Positions 37,531-49,899 of a stretch of DNA of 64,000 nucleotides are shown piece after piece; the stretch's first letter is position 1, and each line of letters opens with the position of its first letter. The notes under the pieces are model-generated. The model searched no databases and was not told the origin of the DNA. It saw only the letters and a list, made by a program, of their open reading frames with translations. Both the position numbers and the translations under genes were made by a program. The DNA is from Montifringilla adamsi (Eukaryota; Chordata; Aves; Passeriformes; Passeridae), in NCBI GenBank assembly GCA_017590115.1, contig JAGGNK010006437.1, positions 558,001 to 622,000 of the forward strand, given 5' to 3'.

Positions 37531-39824
37531 AAACTATTTCTATATTGATGAAAATTTACTGATTTTAAATGTATAAGTCCATAAACTTAATTATTTCCAA
37601 ACATTTGCATATACCTTATGGAGAACTACAATTATGGACAACTCTTGCCTTGAATTAGACCTTTCCTGGCAAACCTGCCAGCCAGCTTTTAATCATCAGA
37701 GTTTGTGCCTAGCGTTTAGGGGTCTAGGAATAAATGGTTGGATTTCTGCTATGAAATACATCAAATGCCAAATATTTTTAATGAAATAGTACTGTTCACA
37801 TATTACCTGAGGAAAGACAAAGAAATGCCTTCATATTTCTGGTTGGGATTTAAAAACTTGATTGTGTCATACTATCATGACACCTGTTTTCAGTACCAAT
37901 GCTATCCATCTTGGCATAAGTATTAACCCAACCACAACAAGCTCATTTTAACTCCCAGAAGATAAGTGAAATTATTTCTCTAAATGGGACCCATATACTT
38001 TATAAATTAAGACCAGTTATCATTTAAATCACAGTCTTACTCAGTTCTTTGTCCAAGGAACAAATAGAAGTAAATTCCTGCCAAGAAAATCAGAACTAAT
38101 TTTAATGAACCAGTCACTTTTCCTCCTCAAATTGGTTCATTTCAGACTGCCTTTCATTTTATCATTACACCACAAAGAATGAAAATACATTATAGCACAT
38201 GTGAGAAAATCCTCTTCATATTCAATGTGTATTGCAGAAATTAAAACGCAATATCATATTTGCCCAACTTTCAACCAAATGAACAGTTACTGTGTTTCAT
38301 ATCTAATATTTTCTAACATCTTTACTCTTTTTATATGGTACTTTCAAAGTACACAAAAGGCTGATGGTAGTATGTAATATATGGATGAAATCAAGTGTTT
38401 CTGTATGTTTCTGTACCATGTATATGTTTATGTACAGAAACATAATGTTTCTGTACCATAGCAGTTGGTTAAATACACTGTACTACAGTCCTCAGTATGA
38501 CTGTCATAAATGTAATGCTTGTGAAGTTATACTGTATGTTAACTAAAATGTCTGTTTATCTCAGGCTTTTATCTTGAAACATCCAATATGCACTGAAATG
38601 GGACAATTATTTATTCCTATGCTAAGCCAAAGACTGAACAGTCTAGTTTGCTTTGTTCTCCTACAGTAATTGGCAGTGTGTGATGATTAAAAGAAAAAAT
38701 AGAAAAAGAAGAAATATTTCTTATATTTTATCTGATAAGTCAAAATGTCTAAAGCAGATGATTAAAACTATTGTATTGCTATGGACCATGATATAAACAG
38801 AGAACAACCTCTGAGAATATATTCTTTCATTCATAAAATCTTTAATAATATGCTACATTTCTGTAATGGCAACTATAATCAGATTTTGGAAAAACACAAT
38901 TAAAGTTCACTTTAATTTATGATACACATAAGCTGTCATCAGAGGTGATACAAGATGATATAACAAAGGAAAAATAGGGAAATCAAACCTGGTTACAGAG
39001 AAATTAATATATCAAGGAGTACTGATATGTAACATACTGATATTTTGTATTATATATAAAACCATAAGTTGTGTTCCCAGTTCCATGTAGGCAGATATTC
39101 TTCATGCATGAAGCTAAATCTTACAGTCCACTGATGACATAATTAGGTACTTGAGCTGCATAATAGGTGATCTGGCATAAGAATATTTAAAGATATGGTT
39201 AAAAATCAAGCTTGTGTTCTCAGTGAAAGCCATTTTAGTTGAAATATGGTGATGAACAACTCATTCCGGCAGGTTATGGTGTGCATGAGTGTCTGAACCA
39301 CAGCCCACCACAGGCAGGGAAGATGCTCCTTTAGTCAAAGTTAAAAACATTTTGAAGCACTTAGTGTAAGTTACAAGCTGAGAGAGAAAGAGCAACTTAA
39401 CAAATACATACCTTTCCAGGTAATAGCTCCTTGCAGAAAATTGCTCATGTTCAGACTGTAAGAATCCTGTTTTCAGCAGGACAGAATGGTCAATATTGTC
39501 AGAAGTGACCATTCCCACTGACACTGTGATTACAACCCATTTTTAAGAAAATATTCTGGAACTGTAAAATTTAGAAAAAAATATGTGTTTACTTATGTAC
39601 ATGCATACATAGTAAAGAGTAAAATGGGGCAACTCCTGTGACCTTAGTGTTCCCTATGTTGTTCCCTTTTTCCCTTTCGTCTTTCCTTACTCACTGTCAT
39701 GGCTACAGAGGTTAGAGACCACCCTGCAGCTTCTTGCAGCACTTGGGCAGCTGCACCTATAAGAATGAAAACTATATATGTGCCGTTTTACTGTCCTTTG
39801 ACATGTATACATACAGAGAGTCTT
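37531..39824. other. AT-rich unique DNA, no gene seen
   Basis: Nothing coding was recognised. It includes a 13-bp perfect inverted repeat at 38404-38444. Confidence 0.55.
38404..38444. repeat. Inverted repeat, 13-bp arms, 15-bp loop
   Basis: 'tatgtttctgtac' (38404-38416) pairs exactly with 'gtacagaaacata' (38432-38444). A further direct copy of 'atgtttctgtaccat' follows at about 38445. Capable of hairpin formation; function unknown. Confidence 0.95.
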
Positions 39825-40528
39825 TGTCCCGGGTTGCAAGATGTGGCTGGAGGTGTGTATTCTCTTCCCATCTGTTAGAGATGGGGCAGTTATCTACTGT
39901 TAATTGGGCAGTATTCTGCAGTACTCTTCTACAACCCATCCTCCCTCTAGGAAATACCTTCTGTTAATGGGCCATTGAGTGTCACTGCATGAGTGACAAA
40001 AATTACAGCATCCCATTGTGAGATGCTCTGCCCAGAGGGAGGAGCCAAGCATTCCTACCTGGATATAATCTGAGATTTTGGGACACCAGCACAGCCTTCT
40101 CCACTGGATTCCTGGAGGAGCAGCTGTCCTTTCCACTGGATTCCCAGAGGAAGACCAGGCCTATCTACACCACCACTGGACATTCAGAGAAAGACTACAC
40201 CCTTCTACAGGATCACTGCTCCAACAGAACCACATCTGCCACTCCAGGAGGACTGCAGCCGCCATTTCAACTGGACTGCTACCAACACCCTGACCAAAAG
40301 GGTGTCAGGTGATATTCTGACTCTGTCAGTGTTGGTTTGTATTAGTGCATTGTTTATTTTATTTTTATTTTCTTTCCTAATAAAGAACTGTTATTCCTAC
40401 TCCCATATCTTTGCCTGAGAGCCCCTTAATTGCAAAATTATAATAATTCAGAGGAAGGGGGTTTACATTTTCCATTTCAAGGGAGGGTCCTGCCTTCCTT
40501 AGCAGACCTGTCTTTTCAAACTAAGACA
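39825..40528 (+). mobile_element. Solo LTR, family F1
   Basis: A 704-bp plus-strand LTR with ends 'tgtcccgggttgcaag' and 'caaactaagaca'. A TATA-like 'ggatataatctg' is at about 40063 and AATAAA at 40379-40384, followed by the F1 U5. It matches the minus-strand copies at 15607-16272 and 49630-51167. It is longer than those (666 and 665 bp), partly from an extra segment near 40110-40140. The ATGGCGGC motif is present in reverse at 40258-40267. Target duplication is not clear (agtctt versus gatata). Confidence 0.85.
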
Positions 40529-41260
40529 GATATATATCCAATTTTAAAACAAATCAGCACAAAATGCACACATCAGGACACTTCCCCTACAGAAATACAC
40601 AGAGACATTTACAACTTGAACCAAAATTGCAGAAAATATGTATATTCACTTAACCTGTTCCATGTCATAGCCCGAGCAGTGACACCTGTGAGCCAAACTT
40701 ACACGAACTTGCCTTTTAATAGTCTGACTCTATATCCTACTTATCTGTACACAGCAATAGTTTAGGTACCTTGGCAGAAAAAGTTGCAGTTCACTATCAA
40801 CAACATGCCTTTAGTAAAGCTTTATTTCAAAATGAACAAGGTGTAAAATTAAGAGCTCTGTTAGAAGACATCACTCCAGGTGATTACCTCCATAAATTCC
40901 TTTTTTAACAACATATTTCATTCCACCCAAAGACAGGACTAAGATAAAATATCCTACAAAAATGCCTCACTAGTATTTTACACTTTATGAATTGTCAGAC
41001 TGATGTAATGTAAAATCAGAAACACATTGTAGGTATGTGACAATCCAGTGGGATGGAAAGTCTGCAGAGGAAGCACTGGGAAAAAAATTAGAGAAAATTA
41101 CAGGAAATGTAAAATTTAATTGTGCTACAAGTAATTTTTACTGTTGCCCCAGACCTATTTCTCTTCAATCCTCTAAAATTAAAAGTATTTCTATTATTGA
41201 AAATAACTTGCCATTCCACATAGCTCATTGCTGCTGGCTGAAAACCAGTATGAGACCACA
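40529..41260. other. AT-rich unique DNA, no gene seen
   Basis: Nothing was recognised apart from frames continuing out of the adjacent LTR. Confidence 0.5.
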
Positions 41261-44200
41261 TATCTGAGCTCTTGTGAAGTTAGAGCACTGACAGCAGACA
41301 GCCAGGAATCTGCTGCCTCTCTCCACTGGTGACTCCTCACGGACCAAGGGCATTACATCCCAGCAAAACCAGATGTACAAGGCTCTCCAGACACTTTTCA
41401 CCAGGGGCTGTGATGGGGACATCTCAGGGTATTGGCAAAGCACCACCTGCATATTCTGGGAGATAGCTCCAGCTCATGCACAGCATTCCCCTCTTTAAAG
41501 TCTGCAAGGCCAAGGTTACTGGAATCCAGGCCATTAAATTTCTCCATAACTCACTCCTCCACATTCCTACTCTGCTGCACCCAGCAAGTATCGGGTAAAG
41601 TAAAATATCTGTCCTCCACATTTAGGAAGCATAATCTTCATGTCAGTAAACTGAAGGATTTCCTGAAATATTATAACATTTTTATTCTTATGGCAGAGTT
41701 AAACATACTCCTGCACAAATACCCTGAAATAAAAGTTCATATAGCCTTCATTCTAAAAAAAAAATAAAACCTAAGTAGATTAGGTTTAAGAAAATTTAAA
41801 GGGTTCATTTTGTCCTTGGAAAAAAATTATCAGTCTGTTACTAAATAACATTTAAAAATCCTTTTTTTTAGGGTTTTCTTCCTGACATATAATATTACAT
41901 TAACTAAAATAGATACTTTAATATGAGAAGATTCTAACAAAACTTTAGTAAATTTGCGAAAAAAGCATGGCTACAAATGTTACCAAAAAATCTCTGGACT
42001 TAAAATTGTCATGAGTTTTAAATGAAGCTCGGAAAAATGGTTCATCTGTCTAATGTACTTACAGATGCAGAAAACAGCCTTTATAGCCATACAGCTTATC
42101 GAAGCAATTTGCAAATCCTTATTTGTATTTTTGAAAAGTCAAATGAGAATCAAACCTCAAATTTGTTTTATAATGTAACTGTAGCTCTACACATGGCAAT
42201 CTGCATTATATCATGAAGAAAGTACATCTTATTTCTCTAATTGACTCCTGATCTAATCTGGCACCAGTTTCAACATTCTGTTTAGATATCATGTGTAAGA
42301 GTTCACTTTTTTATTTTGTAGACCTGCTTTCAATCCAGAAGTAATATTTATGGAGAACTTCAATAAACACTGAAACATATTCACAACTCTAACTTACTGT
42401 TTTCTTGCATTGGATTTTTTTCCTCCCATATGACTCAAAACCAGACACTTTACATGTGTTTAAATCAAGGCTAGGTCTTTTTTTTTAGCTTTTGTGACAT
42501 ACAACAAACAAATATTTATTGTATGTCCAGACACCAAAACAAGCTTGGTTCCCTTCTGAAAAAAAAAATAAAAATTTAGAATCTTCTAGAAGTTACCTGC
42601 AGTGCATGGCTTTAATCCACAAGCTTACTTAAACACAGCTTTCCCTGAAATTGCAAGTATCTGGATCAAAGAGAAATTCCAAAGTCTTCATATGAACTTC
42701 AAAGCCTTTGTACTTCTTACCCTTAGTGGAGGAAACAGTGATGACCCACTAATCCTTACCTTTAAGGTCTGGAAATGAGCAAAACATCTTGATTTCATTA
42801 AAGAACAGCATGAAAGTGGGAAGACAGTGTAGGAGTAGGAAAACAGTGTGGAAGTAGGAAAACAGCAGTGAATACTAGCTGAAAGCCTGAGTTTTGCTAG
42901 GAAAAGAACATTCTATAATTTCTTTTCTTTCAGATTCCTTTTTTCTACTTGGAAAGAGAAGAGAACTGAACTTATACTCCTGTATGTAGTAATGGTTGAG
43001 AAGCAATTGCAGCACAACACTGGGAGTGAACAGCATTCCCAGCTACAAGCACTAAATATAGGAATGAATCATGGAGAGAAGTCTACTGAAATGGTTTGTA
43101 TAAATAAAGTGACATTATTATATGCCTGCTCTGCTTCCAGAAATCCCTTCTCACTTTCCCAGGGTCAGCTGTCTTGAGCAGCAGATCTTTTAGCTCTGCA
43201 AACCTCCTTAATTCCTTCATATCTTTATTTGTTTCCTCTCTTGTTGGGACCTGGCATTTTTATAACCTTATCATTATTTCATATTTTCATAATAAAGAAA
43301 TAGGATTTTGAGTTTCCAGTATTCCTTTCACTTTTATAAAGCAGTTTTTACTCCACCTTCAAATTAATATTTAGGGAACTTCATTTCAGTGCAGTGAATT
43401 GCTTACCTGCTGGCTGAATAAGAACCTCAGGCTCCTAACTTTCCTGTTCCATCTGTAAGGATTTCAGATGGTGAAATAGGCTAAAATTTATGTAATTACA
43501 ACTTTCTGTTCCTGTTCCTCAGCAGCATCAGTATCCAAATGCTGCTAAAGACATGCATGATATTCAATTAGGGTCTTCATATCAGCACAAGAATTAAAAT
43601 ACCAATAGGCATAAATGTTAAAAAACATCCCTTTTACATTCCAACATAAAAAGTATTTCTTAGTATTACTTATTGTGAAGGAAATACATGGGGCTGAAGA
43701 AATGAGAGTGTTCCTAAGGAGCTAAATACAGCAAGGACTGCAAGTATTAAAGCACAGTTTTCACTACTTGTTATGTCAAATTTAGAACTTCTTGTATACT
43801 TCTTAACATTAATAAGAAGCTATAATTCTTACTCTTTTTAAGATATCAAATTGCTATTTTTTATTTAACTAACACTATTCTGATCTTCATTCCCATTCTT
43901 TATGCTGTAGAGCTTCAAGAGAGAATTATATTGAAAAAGCTTTTCTAAAGCTCTCATATTCACTTCCTCTTGTCATTTAAATATCAATATCAGATTGTAT
44001 TTCCATCTTTCTGTGTGGACTTCTGCTGAAAAATCAGGGGTAAAATATGAAGTGTAAGTGAATAGTGATCTAATTAAAAACTTTCATTTAGTGTTTTCTT
44101 GACTTATTTTGCTTCAAATGTCTTCATATCTTGTAGTCATTGATTTTGTATCACTATATGACAGAACAAATACAGAATAAGAGATTTGGTCTGTAGTTCA

Positions 44201-44524
44201 CAATGCTTACTGAAACTGTCTGCACGATATTCTCCTAAATCTCAACTCTACACCATTTCATGCTATTATTAGAATGGTTGTAAGATGACAGTGATTGTTA
44301 TGAAAGACACTCTTATTTCTCTACACCAGTGATACCTAACAATCCAAGTATGAAAGCAGAAAAAAATACTGATTTTTGAACTTGACATTTTGACTTGCCA
44401 CTCTCAGAACAAAAAGTAGAATATTTCTGAAGCTCAGTGACATTTCTTTTCATCTTGAATAATCAGGCCTTTCCATTTTTCACAGAACTTGTGAAATCCC
44501 AGCTCAGGCTGGGTGGAGAATAAA
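41261..44524. other. Unique DNA with an unassigned GC-richer patch
   Basis: The patch at about 41270-41600 is GC-richer than its flanks and could be an old mobile element, but I cannot identify it. Frames of 111, 75 and 65 codons there have no motif I know. The remainder is AT-rich and featureless. Confidence 0.45.
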
Positions 44525-45203
44525 TTGACAGAACCCTTAAGGAGAAGCCTTGAAAGTGTTTGTAGATGAGAACATCAATGTGACCCTGAAGTGAGCTTTT
44601 GCAGCCCAGAGAGCCAGCTGTGTGCTGGCCTGCATCCAAAGCCCTGTGGGCAGCAGGGGAGGGAGGGAATTCTGATTCTTTGTCCTGCTCGGCTGAGGCC
44701 CCACCTGCAGGGCTGCATCCAGCTCTGGGGTCCCAGCACAGGGAGGACATGGACCCTTTTGAGCCAGTTCAGAAGAGACCACGAAGATGATCAGTGGACT
44801 GCAGCATCTCTCCTCTGAAGACATTGTAAGAGAGTTGGAGTTTTCCAACCTGGAGAAGAGAATGCTCCAGGGAGAACTCATAATACATAAAGGGTGTCTG
44901 TGACTGGAGGGACTTTATTGCAAGGACACATAGTGAGAGAACAAAGGAAAGTGGCTTCAAAGTGGAAAGAGATTAGGTTTAGATTAGATATTAGGAATAA
45001 GTTCTTTACAATGAGGGTAGTGAGGCCCCAGCAGAGGCTGCCCAGAGAAGCTCTGACCAATCCATTCTTGAAGGTGTTCAAAGCCAGGTGGACAAGGTTG
45101 GACCAATCTTTTCTAGTGGGAGGTGTCCCTGACCATGGCAGTGGGTTGGAGCTAAATTATTTTAAATTCCCATCCAACCCAAATAATTCTATAATTCTGT
45201 GAT
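44525..45203 (+). mobile_element. CR1 LINE, 3' portion
   Basis: Plus-strand CR1 text includes 'gggctgcatccagctctgg', 'ggagaactcataatac' and 'gaggctgcccagagaagct', ending at the tail 'ataattctgtgatag'. It is 5' truncated, and there is no intact coding. The 95-114-codon minus frames are complements of the repeat. Confidence 0.85.
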
Positions 45204-46271
45204 AGTTTCATAGATAGTAAAATGGCTTGATTTTATTCTGGTTGGAGGGGGGCCACACCATGAAAACAGGAAGAACAGACAATCTTTACCTGCTGAAAGT
45301 AGTGACAATTCTACATTAATTATAAACAAAGCAGATTGGAATTTTGAAGTATGATAAATCTTGGCCCTATGTTGTTCAAGCACAATGAAATCTCTTTGAA
45401 AAAGTTCCAATCATTCTTTTTTTCTTTTTTTTTTTTCTTTTTTCCTTTACGTGTTCTTTCCTCTCAATGCCCTCAGGCCCAACCATTGGGTATCAAAATC
45501 TTGTCTTGTTTTGAAAGACAGGTATCTCCCAAGCAAGATGGGAACATCTCTTGGAATGAAAAACATTTCCCCCACCCCTCCGAATTTTGTAGCTTTGAAA
45601 TTAAGGGGTTTTCAGGCAAAGATACAGGAAAAGGAATAACAGTTTTTTACTAGTATGCACAATGAGGCAAACAAATGACAACAACGGTAGCAACAAGAAA
45701 ACCAGAGACCCAATAGCAGCTTCCTCTTGGCTGTTGAGTGCTTTCCCCTTCGGTGCAGTTCCCCTCACAGCCAGCAGGGGCGCTGCTAGCTCCCAGCAGG
45801 GCAGGGCAGGTGCGGGGATTCCCTCGCGGCTGCAGGGGCGCTGTGGTGTGGGCTCGGCCGCTGTGGTAATGGCGGCGCCGCCCATGGCAGCAGAAAGTGA
45901 TGGAAAAGGGCTTCCTTTACAAACATGTGCTGGCACTGCTCTGCGTAGTGACATGAGCTGTAGCAGGGACTTTGGAAGCAGCAAGCTGAAACGGCAGAGG
46001 CGAGCAGAAATCCCAGAGTAATAAATAAGATTATCAGAGCCTCCACAGCTGTAGCAGGGGGTTCAGGGCATCCCAGCAGACTGGGGAGTGCATGCTACAG
46101 TGCAGCTGAAAACTTTGGAGCAGTAGCAGAGGCACGGCAGGGCTGGGCAGCAGTAGCCCAGCCCCCGAATGTGGCAGGGAGAGGCTCCCTAGGACAAGAA
46201 AAGCGCTTGGTGTCCTGGGGTTTCCCCTGAGGCACCCCAGATGGTGAAAGTCCTTTTTTTAGTGAGGTAGG

Positions 46272-46300
46272 ATGTTAATAAGGTCCTGATTCAGTGTGTG
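46272..46300. repeat. 29-bp direct repeat, left copy
   Basis: Identical in all 29 positions to 47677-47705. It begins 'atgttaataaggtcctg' and ends 'cagtgtgtg'. It reads as a target-site duplication around 46301-47676. Confidence 0.95.
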
Positions 46301-47676
46301 TGGCTTGGTATATGCAATCAAGCAGAAAACTAGTGGAAGAGAAGTTTTATGCTTCCCTGTCAGATCCCTACCAGTGTAAACAATAACTTCTATGCAAAGT
46401 ATTTCCTTGTTCACTTTTAAGTAGGGAAAAATATCAAGCCAAAATAGCAAAATAAAATGTTGTATCATTAAATATTTGAACAGCTTTTCTTCTGTCTTTT
46501 CCTACCAGAAAAATATTTTTCCTGACTCAAGCAAAGTAAAATAAATTAACTCTCAGAAAAACCTAGGGATTTCCGATTAAATGTCCCCAAGTATTATAAG
46601 ATATAGACTGCAAAGGGTTGAAAATACCTACATGTAGTGTATATTTTATGTTTCCAGTCCATGGACCAGAATTAACATAATATCTGAGCTAGTATTTTAA
46701 CTGGGAATTTAAATAAATAACAGATTAGACCCCATGTGCTTTCAGCATATTGAACTGGTTGCAAACAGCAACAGCACATTTCCAAAAGCATTGAAGAAGT
46801 ATTATCGAACACTAAAGGATTTTCTTTGCATTTTAATCATATGAATATAAAATTTCCATGGCTTTGTTCCATTTTAAATGTTATGTTTGAGATGAAACAC
46901 CAAACTATGGAGGGTTTAATGTAAGAAAATCCTTCTCTAACTTTATAATGCTACATTAAAGTAAACTATTTACATTTTGTATGACTTTTCTTCTATTTAA
47001 AAATAAATTCTTTTTATTGTTGGTTATTTTCATTTGCAATTTTTTCAGATACTATTCATTGTTGTTAAAAGTTTCATAATTTACTGAAATGAACTAAGCT
47101 ACTTCTTGATCTTGCTTAGATTAAAAAATTTATTTTCTGTTATTCTGCTCATGCCTTGCTCCTCAGAGTCTTTTTGTCACCATTCATTTCTTTTTTTTTA
47201 CACAGAATCATAGAAAAAGTGTTTGAAGAAATTAAATATCTATATTTACAGCTTGTGAAGAAAATTTGGGTGATGGCTTGTGGGGTTTTTTACCTGGTAA
47301 ACATAACTTGTCTATGAGAAAATGAAGTTCATTGTCCATGTTCATATAATTCAGGTTAAGATTTCCACCCGATGAACTTCCATGTGGCTTTCTTTCATCA
47401 GCTATTTAACATTGTCTCTAATTTATAATGTACTCTTTCACCAAGGAAAGAAATAAATACAAAGTAATTTATAGATTAAGATGCAGATAACATATTTAAA
47501 CTTCTAAAAAGACTCTAGAATCAGTTCCAAGCTTTTTCATGTTGTCGCATTCCACTGTGGGAAACTGCAAGTAGCTCTTTTAATAATAGATGGCCAGGAA
47601 CAAAAGTAAGCCAAACAAGGCAAACATTATACATGAAAACAAACAAACAAACAAAACAAAACAAAACAAACCCAAA
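46301..47676 (+). mobile_element. 1,376-bp AT-rich insert with A-rich 3' end and 29-bp duplication
   Basis: The insert interrupts an LTR whose paralogue at 59690-60757 is continuous across the equivalent position except for its own LTR. It begins 'tggcttggtatatgcaatc' and ends in an A-rich (AAAC)-type tract (47636-47676) directly before the second 29-bp copy. The interior is AT-rich, lacks any long open frame or recognised repeat, and has 'aaataaata' about 225 bp before the end. The layout resembles a retrotransposed sequence, but bird CR1 does not normally make poly(A)-tailed copies. Its source is unknown. Confidence 0.6.
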
Positions 47677-47705
47677 ATGTTAATAAGGTCCTGATTCAGT
47701 GTGTG
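47677..47705. repeat. 29-bp direct repeat, right copy
   Basis: Partner of 46272-46300; see that entry. It joins an A-rich tract on its left and LTR sequence on its right. Confidence 0.95.
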
Positions 47706-48086
47706 GTCTGACAAGCAAAGGCTCACCCCAGCAGAAGGAGCGGGACAGGGCTGGGCTCCGGCAGCAGCAGCGAATTTCCCCCCTTCTCCCCTCGTAAACA
47801 CCAGCTCCAGCTCAACCATCCTCTGAAGCAAGAGAGGGAGAGCAAGGAGCTGCACCTAGCCCCTTCCCCCAGCCCAAATTGCTCCGTATCTCTACCCCTC
47901 CCAGAGAAAATCCTCCCAGATAATTCTCCTAGGTAATCCTCCCAGACAGTAGCCAGCTGTACCCTTCCCTGAGCTGTGGGAACTTCTTTTGTCAGTCTTA
48001 AATATGGTCGTTTTTGTCTCTTAGCAATATATAGAAGAAAATTCCTTGAGAGAAAGAAACAAAAGGAAAAATCTTAAAACCTAACA

Positions 48087-49099
48087 CTCTTGAACAAGGA
48101 ACTGAAAAGGCCTGAAGATGTGCTCTAGACATAAAGTGGCAAAGCTGTTGGAAGCTCCTCCCTAAATTTTATACCTAGTGATGTTCTCTTCACAGTTACA
48201 GGAATTTTTAAAATAACTGCATGTAATATATCTCCCCTTCCTCCTGTGTTTCATGACATAGTCATGCAATGGTTTGATTTACTCAGGACTGTATTTTAAA
48301 GTTTTAAAATTTTAAATTTTAAATCCTCTCCCTGAGAGGATAAGACCTTTGTTTCTTTAAGGTTTTCTAGTATTTCTGGGACACAAACATCCTGAATAAA
48401 CCTTGACCACCTATTTAAGAATTTTACATGCAGATATGAAAATCTAGTTGCTATAACATCTGTAGATTTAGTGCCAGAACCCTGTCTGGTTTCCAGTAGT
48501 GTGCCAGCCTTGATGAAACAGTCCGACATGAGTGATGAACATTTCTAGTCAATGGCTGAACATTTCTGCAAGATTTCTCCAGTACCATGTTTTAGTGATT
48601 CAGACTATGAATATTATGATATTCCATCATTACATTTATGTAGGAAACCTTATAAAAACCAGCAGCTCAGTTTCAGTATTTTAATATGTGTGATCAATGG
48701 CATTCAGTGTTCCATGAGCATACTTTGTTATATTTACAGTCTTTTAGACCTTTGCAAAGCATTTTTCCCTACTTAAAGCGGGAAAAAGAAGTTACTTTAT
48801 AAAAGCATAAGAAGCGTCACTTTTTATAGACAGCCAGGGAAGAGAAAAATGAATTAACAAATAATGTCATTCGTTTTCAGGCTATGTTACAATACCTTCT
48901 GTATACATTTTCAAAATGTTCACCCCTCTAGTGATTTTTCAATGTTGCTACAGCTAAACAAGGGCTTTGGAGATATTTTGGCAGCAACTGATTTGCAACT
49001 AACAGAACTAGGAAGTATTTTGCAAGACTTTTCCAAATATTAATATGAAAATATTTTACTTACTGTTATAAATGAAAAAATAAAAATAGCCAATTTTAA
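48087..49099. other. AT-rich unique DNA, no gene seen
   Basis: No exon, RNA gene or element was recognised. 74- and 77-codon frames here have no recognised domain. Confidence 0.5.
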
Positions 49100-49490
49100 T
49101 AAAAATAAAATTATAAAAATTTATTTCGCAACCGTAATACAGTTTCGACATCCACCAACCAAATCGGACAGTGTACCACCCTCGGGAGGTGATGCGGGTG
49201 AACGTGGGAAATGGCCTCACTAGCACCAAATCCACCCTGTCCACCCTGGCTGCTTAAGAGGGTTAGAAAAGACAGAGCAAGAAGACAAAAGTGGGAAAGG
49301 AATGGAGAAGGGAGAGAGAGAGGAGACAGAGAGAAAAAGAGGGTGTTACCACTGGAGGTCGGACCTCAGGAGAAGCAGAGCAGAACTCTAAATCCACCAG
49401 TTTTCTCTGCAGTGAGGAAGTTTAAAATCAAACAGTATTCATTTTATTCTTCAACGCTCTGCAGGCACATAATGTGTTAAATAAACAGTT
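49100..49490. other. Anonymous CpG-containing block
   Basis: It contains several CpGs within AT-rich surroundings (49128-49210), a purine-rich stretch (49255-49345) and a minus-strand 'gcgaaataaa' (plus 49121-49130) that looks like a polyadenylation signal. It shares a 22-bp exact match (49234-49255) with 53650-53671. It is probably a retroviral LTR or leader remnant on the minus strand, but I cannot name the family or fix its ends. Confidence 0.35.
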
Positions 49491-49899
49491 TTTTTCACTT
49501 TCTTCCAAGAAATTCCATTCATTTAGTGGGGAGATGGTGTGCCAAAACCTCTCTCCTTTAGAGGAGACATTCTTTTCAGGATATTTCCTCCTAACTTGTC
49601 TCAAACTGAGACACAGGGTTAAGACAAATTGTTTTTGTTTGATAAGACAGGTGTCTGCTAAGGAAGGCAGGACCCTCCCCTGAACTGGAAAATATAAACC
49701 CCCTCCCTCCGAATTGTTATAAATTTGAAATTAAGGGGGGCTCTCAGGCAAAGATAAGGAAGCAGGAATAACAGTTCTTTATTAGGGAGGAAAATAAAAA
49801 TAAAATAAACAATGCAGTAATACAAAACAACACAGATAGAGTCAGAATACAACCTGACACCCTGTTGGTCAGGGTGCTGGTGGCAGTCCAACTGGAATG

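Larger units (their letters stand above)
45502..48086 (-). mobile_element. Long LTR (about 1.18 kb) split by a 1.4-kb insert
   Basis: On the minus strand it would start 'tgttaggttttaag' (plus 48086) and end 'ttcaaaacaagaca' (plus 45502). The last 150 bp resemble the F1 and 25416 LTR tails, with AGTAAA replacing AATAAA near 45653. The U3 parts (47706-48086 and 46190-46300) match the element at 59690-60757. Two overlapping 29-bp copies at 46272 and 47677 bracket the inserted 46301-47676. The flank 5-mers (aatct, ctctt) do not agree, so the ends are inferred. 45720-45900 is strikingly CpG-rich. Confidence 0.6.

Noticed and set aside
45601..46046. 119- and 127-codon frames in opposite strands
   Set aside because: They sit in the CpG-rich part of an LTR, so the openness is compositional.
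47196..47216. Possible CR1 tail ('cacagaatcatagaa')
   Set aside because: The match stops after about 15 bp and adjacent sequence is not CR1. Too short to call.
46299..48086. Two separate retroviral pieces flanking unique DNA
   Set aside because: The 29-bp duplication and the continuous paralogue at 59690-60757 show one element split by an insertion.
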